Below, in pieces: positions 59,280 through 64,000 of a stretch of 64,000 nt of DNA; within the stretch, counting starts at the first letter, position 1, and each line of letters opens with the position of its first letter. The notes beneath the pieces were generated by a model, which worked only from the letters and a program-made list of their open reading frames with translations, searched no databases and had not been told where the DNA came from. A program made the translations under genes and the position numbers. Source of the stretch: Streptomyces sp. PTY087I2 (lineage in GTDB: Bacteria > Actinomycetota > Actinomycetes > Streptomycetales > Streptomycetaceae); assembly GCF_001687325.1 (NCBI RefSeq), contig NZ_LZRD01000007.1, positions 104,171-168,170 of the forward strand, read 5' to 3'.

Positions 59280-59834
59280 ATGAACAGCTACGGGGTCGGA
59301 GAGCCGGCCGTCGAGTGGGATGTCGTGGACAGCGGCATCGGCCCGCTGCTGCTCGCGGCGACCGCGACCGGCCTGGTGAGCGTGGCCTTCCACGCCCGCC
59401 CCGCCGTCCGGGACGCGGCCCTCGACCGGTTGCGGACCCGGTTCGGTACGGAGCCGGTGGCGGCGCCCGGCTCGGCACGGCTCGCCGAGCCGATACGCGA
59501 GCTCGCGGCGTACTTCGCGGGCGAGCCGCGGGCCTTGGACCTGGCTCTGGACTGGTCGCTGACCGCAGGCTTCCACCGCGAGGTGCTCCGCGAGCTGGCG
59601 TCCGGCGTGCCCTACGGGACGGTCGTCGGGTACGGCGAACTGGCCGCCCGGGTGGGCCGCCCGGAGGGTGCGCAGGCGGTGGGCGCGGCCATGGGGGCCA
59701 ACCCGCTGCCGGTGGTGGTGCCGTGCCACCGGGTGGTGGAGAGCGACGGGGGCCTGGGCGGCTTCAGCGGGGGCCTGGAGACGAAGCGGCAACTGCTGGC
59801 ACTGGAGGGGGTGCTGCCGGAGCCGTTGTTCTAG
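59280..59834 (+). CDS. ogt: Methylated-DNA-[protein]-cysteine S-methyltransferase, 184 aa
   Basis: The active-site PCHRV lies in VVVPCHRVVESDGGLGGFSG, preceded by the DNA-binding helix region GTVVGYGELAARVGRP. The protein removes methyl groups from O6-methylguanine by suicide transfer. The ATG at 59280 follows a damage-type promoter and appears leaderless; an in-frame start at 59256 lies inside the promoter and is rejected. Confidence 0.95.
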   Translation: MNSYGVGEPAVEWDVVDSGIGPLLLAATATGLVSVAFHARPAVRDAALDRLRTRFGTEPVAAPGSARLAEPIRELAAYFAGEPRALDLALDWSLTAGFHREVLRELASGVPYGTVVGYGELAARVGRPEGAQAVGAAMGANPLPVVVPCHRVVESDGGLGGFSGGLETKRQLLALEGVLPEPLF

Positions 59835-60147
59835 GGCGAGGGCCCGGGTCAGAGGTCCGGCCGGGGGCCGGGGGCCGGTCAGCGGTGTGGCGGCTTCAGG
59901 GGTCCGGCGCCCGGCCGGCGGCTCCGGGCGTTCCGGGGCCCGCGCTCCGGGGAGCGGGGCCCCGGCGGTGCGACGGGCTCCGGGCGCTCCGAGGCCGGTC
60001 AGCGGTGCGGCGGCTCCGGACGTTCCAGGCCCGCGGGTTCGGGGACGGGAGCGGGGCCCGGCCGCACGGCAGCGGCGGGCCGTCGTCGGGTGGGGTGTTC
60101 ACCCGTCCGGGTGCACGGGGGTGGGGCGACGGTGACACACTGCGCCG
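59835..60147. repeat. 313-base non-coding GC-rich region with degenerate repeats
   Basis: No gene is supported. A 23-base segment (59874-59896) recurs with one change 120 bases later (59994-60016), each followed by related CGGCGGCTCCGG-type sequence. Frames through it are low-complexity and look like shadows. Confidence 0.65.
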
Positions 60148-61425
60148 GTGACGCGACCCATCTCCCTTTCCCCGGTTCCGGCCGTCGGTCTGCCCGCTCT
60201 TCAGCGCCGGACCTCGGCCGTGCTCGTCGTCAGCCAGATACTCGGCGGCCTCGGTGTGGCCATCGGCATCGCCCTGGCCCCGATGCTCGCCGCCGAGGTG
60301 AGCGGATCGGAGGCGCTGTCCGGGCTGGCGCCGACCTCGTCCGTCCTCGGCACGGCGCTGCTCTCGCTGCCGCTCGCCGCGCTGATGACCTCCCGGGGCC
60401 GCCGGGCCGGCCTGATGCTCGCCTATCTGATCGGTGCGCTCGGCGGCGGCCTGGTGGTCCTGGCCACGATGCTGCCGAGCTTCCCGCTGCTGCTGCTCGG
60501 CATGGCCGGGTTCGGCGCGGGCTCACTGGCCGGCCTCCAGGCCCGGTTCGCCGCGGCCGACCTGGTGGGGCCCGAGCGGCGGGGGCGGGCGATCTCCACC
60601 GTCGTCTGGGCGACCACGATCGGCTCGGTCCTGGGCCCCAACATCTCGGCCCCGGCGAGCCGCCTCTTCCGCGGTACGCCGGTGCCCGAGGCGGCGGGGC
60701 CCTTCCTCTGCTCGGCCGCTGTCTTTCTGCTCGCCGGACTCGTCGTCGCCCTCGCACTGCGCCCCGACCCGCTCCTCACCGCCCGTGCCCTCGCCCCGGA
60801 GGGCCCGGCCGGGCCGCCGAAGCGCTCCCTGCGCGCCGGGGTCGAGGCCGTACGCGCGTCGCCGATGGCGCGGCTCGCCCTGGTGACGGTCACCGTGTCA
60901 CACACCGCCATGGTGTCGATCATGGTCATGACCCCGGTCGATCTGACCCGGCACGGCGCCGATCTCCAGTTGATCGGGCTCGTCATCAGCGGGCACATCG
61001 CGGGCATGTACGCGTTCTCGCCGGTGATGGGGTGGCTGGCCGACCGCTTCGGCCGGCTGACCGTGATCGGGCTGGCCGTCGGACTGCTGAGCTGCGCCGC
61101 ACTGCTCGCGGGCACGGCCGGTCCCCGGCACGGGCAGACCGCGGCGGGCCTCTTCGTGCTGGGCCTCGGCTGGTCGGCGGGCATGATCGCCGGTTCGGCG
61201 CTGCTCACCGACTCGGTGCCACGGTCCGCCCAGGCGGCGGTGCAGGGGCTGTCCGATCTGGCCATGAGCGCGGCGGCGGGCATCGGCGGGGCCACGGCCG
61301 GAGTGATCGTCGCCCAGTGGGGGTACGGCCCCCTCAACGCGCTCGGCGCCGCGCTGCTGCTGCCCGTCGCCGCGCTCGCCCTGCGCCGGAGCCTGAGGCA
61401 GCGGCCGGGGGCAGTCGGCGGCTGA
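60148..61425 (+). CDS. MFS transporter, 425 aa
   Basis: Twelve hydrophobic segments, the motif A-like loop GWLADRFGRLTV in the second half (about residues 295-306) and a TSRGRRAG-type cytoplasmic loop in the first half. It belongs to the drug-exporter-like MFS group. The GTG at 60148 has no clear ribosome-binding site. Substrate unknown; nothing adjacent identifies it. Confidence 0.88.
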   Translation: MTRPISLSPVPAVGLPALQRRTSAVLVVSQILGGLGVAIGIALAPMLAAEVSGSEALSGLAPTSSVLGTALLSLPLAALMTSRGRRAGLMLAYLIGALGGGLVVLATMLPSFPLLLLGMAGFGAGSLAGLQARFAAADLVGPERRGRAISTVVWATTIGSVLGPNISAPASRLFRGTPVPEAAGPFLCSAAVFLLAGLVVALALRPDPLLTARALAPEGPAGPPKRSLRAGVEAVRASPMARLALVTVTVSHTAMVSIMVMTPVDLTRHGADLQLIGLVISGHIAGMYAFSPVMGWLADRFGRLTVIGLAVGLLSCAALLAGTAGPRHGQTAAGLFVLGLGWSAGMIAGSALLTDSVPRSAQAAVQGLSDLAMSAAAGIGGATAGVIVAQWGYGPLNALGAALLLPVAALALRRSLRQRPGAVGG

Positions 61426-61509
61426 CCCGCGCGCCGACCAGCCCGCGACCACCCCGCCGAACAGCCCGCGACCACCCGGCCACGGCCGTCGCATGAAGAG
61501 CCGCAGCCC

Positions 61510-61872
61510 TCAGAGGCTGATGTGGTACGCCTTGCGGAGCGTCTCGTGCACGGTCCAGGTCGTCCGGTCGCCCTCCCGCAGGACGCAGGCGTCCCCCGGG
61601 CCGATCTCCAGCGTCGCCCCGCCCTCGACCGCGACCGTCGCCCGGCCGCTGACGACCACGAACAGCTCGTTCGCCTCGGTGTCCGTGACCACGCCGGGCG
61701 TGATCTGCCAGATCCCACGGATCTGCTTGCCGTCGGGCGACTCCCACAGCACCTTGCCCGTCACCACGGGCTCGCCCGAGACGATCTGCGCCGGATCGAG
61801 GGGTTCCGGTACGAGCTCGGCGTCCGGGATGTGCACGGCGAAGGAGGCGGGGACCTGGTCATTTGTCGTCAT
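61510..61872 (-). CDS. Cupin domain-containing protein, 120 aa
   Basis: A single Cupin_3-like barrel: GIWQITPGVVTDTEANELFV, VVSGRATVAVEGG and IGPGDACVLREGDRTTW. The typical HxH pair is reduced, so it may be a binding rather than a catalytic cupin. It is divergent from psuG across 105 bases. Confidence 0.85.
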   Translation of the reverse strand: MTTNDQVPASFAVHIPDAELVPEPLDPAQIVSGEPVVTGKVLWESPDGKQIRGIWQITPGVVTDTEANELFVVVSGRATVAVEGGATLEIGPGDACVLREGDRTTWTVHETLRKAYHISL

Positions 61873-61977
61873 GGTCGGTCACCTTAGCGACCGCTTCCGG
61901 CCACCGGGCGACCAGGACCCGTCGGAGAACGTCCGGCCGTGGTTTGCGCCCGTCCCACCCGCGACAGGGATGGGGGC

Positions 61978-62913
61978 ATGCCTCAGAACTCACCAGAACC
62001 CTACGAGCCGGTGCTCTCGGCAGAGGTGCGCGCGGCTCTGAGCACCGGTCTGCCCGTCGTGGCACTGGAGTCGACGATCATCGCGCACGGTCTGCCGCGC
62101 CCGCGCAACCTCTCCGTGGCCCGGGAGCTGGAGGGGCTCGTCCGGTCCGCCGGTGCCGTCCCGGCCACCGTCGCCGTTCTCGACGGCCGGGCCCATGTGG
62201 GCCTCGGCGACGACCAGTTGGAGCGGGTCGCCGGGGACCCGTCGGTACGCAAGCTGGGGCACCGCGATCTCGCCCCGGCGCTCGCCGCCGGGGCGAGCGG
62301 GGCGACGACGGTGTCCGCGACGGCGTTCCTGGCGGCGCGGGCGGGCGTCGGCGTCTTCGCGACGGGCGGGCTCGGCGGCGTACACCGGGAGTGGGCCTCC
62401 GACCAGGACGAGTCGGCCGATCTGCGGCTGCTCGCCCGCACCGGGATCACCGTGGTCTGCGCCGGGGTGAAGTCGATCCTCGATGTCCCGGCGACCCTCC
62501 AGCGGCTGGAGACCCTCGGCGTGTCCGTCGTCGGCTACGGCACCGGGCACTTCCCCGGCTTCTACCTGAGCAGCTCCGGCGAACCCGTCGACTGGACGGT
62601 GCACAGCCCCGAGGAGGTGGTGGAGGTGATCCGGGCGAAGGAGGCGCTGGGCGGGCCGGCGTCCGCGCTGATCGTCGCCAACCCCGTACCGGAAGCGGAT
62701 CAGTTGGATCCGGCACTGCACGACCGGGTGCTTGCGGAGGCGCTGGACGCCTGCCGGGAGCGGGGCATCTCGGGGCAGGGTGTCACGCCGTTCCTCCTGG
62801 ACCAGCTGATGCGGCGGACCGGGGGCGCGTCGCTGGAGGCGAACCTCGCGGCCGTACGCGGAAACGTGACGCTCGCGGCGCGGATCGCCGCCGCGGCGAC
62901 GGAGGCCGAATGA
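61978..62913 (+). CDS. psuG: Pseudouridine-5'-phosphate glycosidase, 311 aa
   Basis: PsuG signatures VALESTIIAHGLPRPRN, VSATAFLAARAGVGVFATGG, GGVHREW and CAGVKSILDVPATL are present. It splits pseudouridine-5'-phosphate to uracil and ribose-5-phosphate. The ATG at 61978 is chosen because the protein then begins at the usual point; an earlier in-frame start at 61939 is in the promoter region. It overlaps the kinase gene by four bases. Confidence 0.94.
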   Translation: MPQNSPEPYEPVLSAEVRAALSTGLPVVALESTIIAHGLPRPRNLSVARELEGLVRSAGAVPATVAVLDGRAHVGLGDDQLERVAGDPSVRKLGHRDLAPALAAGASGATTVSATAFLAARAGVGVFATGGLGGVHREWASDQDESADLRLLARTGITVVCAGVKSILDVPATLQRLETLGVSVVGYGTGHFPGFYLSSSGEPVDWTVHSPEEVVEVIRAKEALGGPASALIVANPVPEADQLDPALHDRVLAEALDACRERGISGQGVTPFLLDQLMRRTGGASLEANLAAVRGNVTLAARIAAAATEAE

Positions 62914-63848
62914 GCCGTTACGACGACGGGCGCCCGGTGAGCCATCCGGCGCCAGGAAGTGGGCTGCTGGTGGTGGGGGACGTGGTCACCGATGTGGTGG
63001 CGCGGCACGGGTCGGCGCTCACGCACGGTACGGACACGAAGGCCCGGATCCGTACCCTGCCGGGCGGCGCGGGGGCCAACGTCGCCTGCTGGGCGGCGCG
63101 TTCGGGCTGTCCGGACGTCCGGCTGCTCGCCCGGGCGGGGGCGGAGTCCGCCGGCTGGCACCGGGAAGCGCTGAAGGCGGCGGGCGTACGGGCGTTCCTC
63201 GCCGTGGACGACGAGGTGCCGACGGCGACCGTCATCGCGCTGGTCGACGCGGCGGCGGAGCGTACGTTCCTCACCGACGGCGGGGCGGTCCTGCGGCTCG
63301 GCGTCGAGGACTTCGCTCCCACGATGCTCGACGGCGTCGGGCGCCTGCATCTTTCCGGCTATCTCCTGTTCGCCCCGGTGAGCCGGGCCGCCGCTCTCCT
63401 CGCCCTGCGCACCGCCGTGGAGCGAGGGATTCCGGTGAGCGTGGACCCGGCGTCGGCCGGGTTCCTCGGGGAGCTGGGGCCGAAGCGGTTCCTGGAGTAC
63501 GCGGAGGGGACGGAACTGCTTCTGCCAAACGCGGACGAGGCCCGGCTGCTCACCGGCCTGCCCGAACCCGAGGCTGCCGCCGTCGAGTTGAGCCGGTGGT
63601 TCCCGCGCGTCGTCGTCACCCTGGGCTCGCGGGGAGCCGTGGTCGCGGCCGGGGGCGAGGTGATCGGCCGTGTTCCCGCCCCGCCGGTGTCCGAACCGGT
63701 CGACTCGACGGGCGCGGGCGACGCGTTCACCGGCGGGTTCCTGGCGGCGCTGCTGGCCGGTACGGACGAGGTGACCGCCGCGGCCGAGGGCTGCCGGGCG
63801 GGGGCGGCGGCCGTGGCCACGGTGGGCGGCCGGCCACCGGTTCGCTGA
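62910..63848 (+). CDS. PfkB family carbohydrate kinase, probable pseudouridine kinase, 312 aa
   Basis: PfkB-fold kinase: GGAGANVACWAARSG near the N-terminus, LLLPNADEARLLTG, and the catalytic DSTGAGDAFTGGF. Coupling to psuG (ATGA overlap) suggests that it phosphorylates pseudouridine, providing the PsuG substrate. A generic ribokinase-like activity cannot be excluded. Confidence 0.9.
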   Translation: MSRYDDGRPVSHPAPGSGLLVVGDVVTDVVARHGSALTHGTDTKARIRTLPGGAGANVACWAARSGCPDVRLLARAGAESAGWHREALKAAGVRAFLAVDDEVPTATVIALVDAAAERTFLTDGGAVLRLGVEDFAPTMLDGVGRLHLSGYLLFAPVSRAAALLALRTAVERGIPVSVDPASAGFLGELGPKRFLEYAEGTELLLPNADEARLLTGLPEPEAAAVELSRWFPRVVVTLGSRGAVVAAGGEVIGRVPAPPVSEPVDSTGAGDAFTGGFLAALLAGTDEVTAAAEGCRAGAAAVATVGGRPPVR

Positions 63849-63930
63849 GAACAGACACCTGACCACGCTCATGGTGAGACCGCCGCCAGCCGCACCGCGC
63901 GTACGGCGAGAGCCACCGCCGCACACACGT

Positions 63931-63998
63931 GCCGTGGAATCCGGCGCAGCCCACACCGCACACCCGTACCGTGGGGTCCGCCGCAGCCCACACCGCCC
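63931..63998. repeat. Two imperfect 30-bp direct repeats at the window end
   Basis: 63931-63960 and 63969-63998 share CCGCAGCCCACACCGC-type sequence with a 38-base period. No gene is supported in 63849-64000. Confidence 0.6.
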
Positions 63999-64000
63999 CC

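Noticed and set aside
61439..61477. Short direct repeats (CAGCCCGCGACCACCC) between the MFS and cupin genes as a CRISPR or operator
   Set aside because: Only two copies with a 23-base period in convergent non-coding DNA; most likely simple-sequence duplication.
62700..63956. Minus-strand frame opposite psuG/kinase, extending to the window end
   Set aside because: An antisense shadow; the plus-strand psuG-kinase pair has clear catalytic motifs and coupled starts.

Overview
The window is a stretch of actinobacterial chromosome, almost certainly Streptomyces. Coding DNA is extremely GC-rich, with GTG and TTG starts. It carries whiA with yvcK and rapZ, opcA beside zwf, an RbpA-family protein, mycothiol-type enzymes, and the gene order tkt-tal-zwf-opcA-pgl and gap-pgk-tpiA-secG. 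Overall order resembles the core region of S. coelicolor that holds the suf, pentose-phosphate and glycolytic genes. I see no tRNA, rRNA, insertion sequence, prophage or CRISPR array.

Layout. 1-10.6 kb: end of a TerD gene, small and hypothetical proteins, an ABM monooxygenase preceded by a SoxR-type operator, a lipoprotein, dapA and dapD (lysine pathway), an MFS exporter divergent from an HxlR-peroxiredoxin fusion regulator, and an SMR/TetR efflux pair. 10.6-17.3 kb: an eight-gene Fe-S assembly operon, sufR-B-D-Rieske-C-S-U-T, with a SufR operator lying on its own start codon. 17.4-21.7 kb: an ABC exporter, ctaA and ctaB (heme A and O synthesis). 22-28.6 kb: the oxidative and non-oxidative pentose-phosphate operon. 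28.7-36.9 kb: pgi with two PH-domain membrane proteins, an RbpA paralogue, secG, tpiA, pgk, gap. 37.2-42.3 kb: whiA-yvcK-rapZ-uvrC, translationally coupled.

42.4-45.8 kb: an accessory-looking patch with an exported papain-like protease, a membrane-anchored partner, a helix-turn-helix regulator and a Rieske protein. 46-59.8 kb: DNA-repair genes (uvrA, uvrB, ogt) mixed with stress proteins (TerC, TerD, a TerD/FtsK-like fusion), an MHYT membrane protein and a secreted phosphodiesterase. 60-63.9 kb: an MFS transporter, a cupin and a pseudouridine catabolism pair.

The strongest regulatory signals read directly from the DNA are: a yybP-ykoY-type (Mn2+) riboswitch before terC whose closing stem can alternatively pair with the terC ribosome-binding site; RecA-independent damage promoters (TGTCRGTG-N8-TAnnnT) in front of uvrB, uvrC and ogt; a SoxR-type box; a CAAC-N6-GTTG SufR operator; and about ten -10 hexamers placed 6-8 bases before start codons, which implies leaderless transcripts. 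Other unusual structure includes three tandem hairpins between whiA and gap, and two places where the 3' end of a gene, with its stop codon, has been duplicated downstream.
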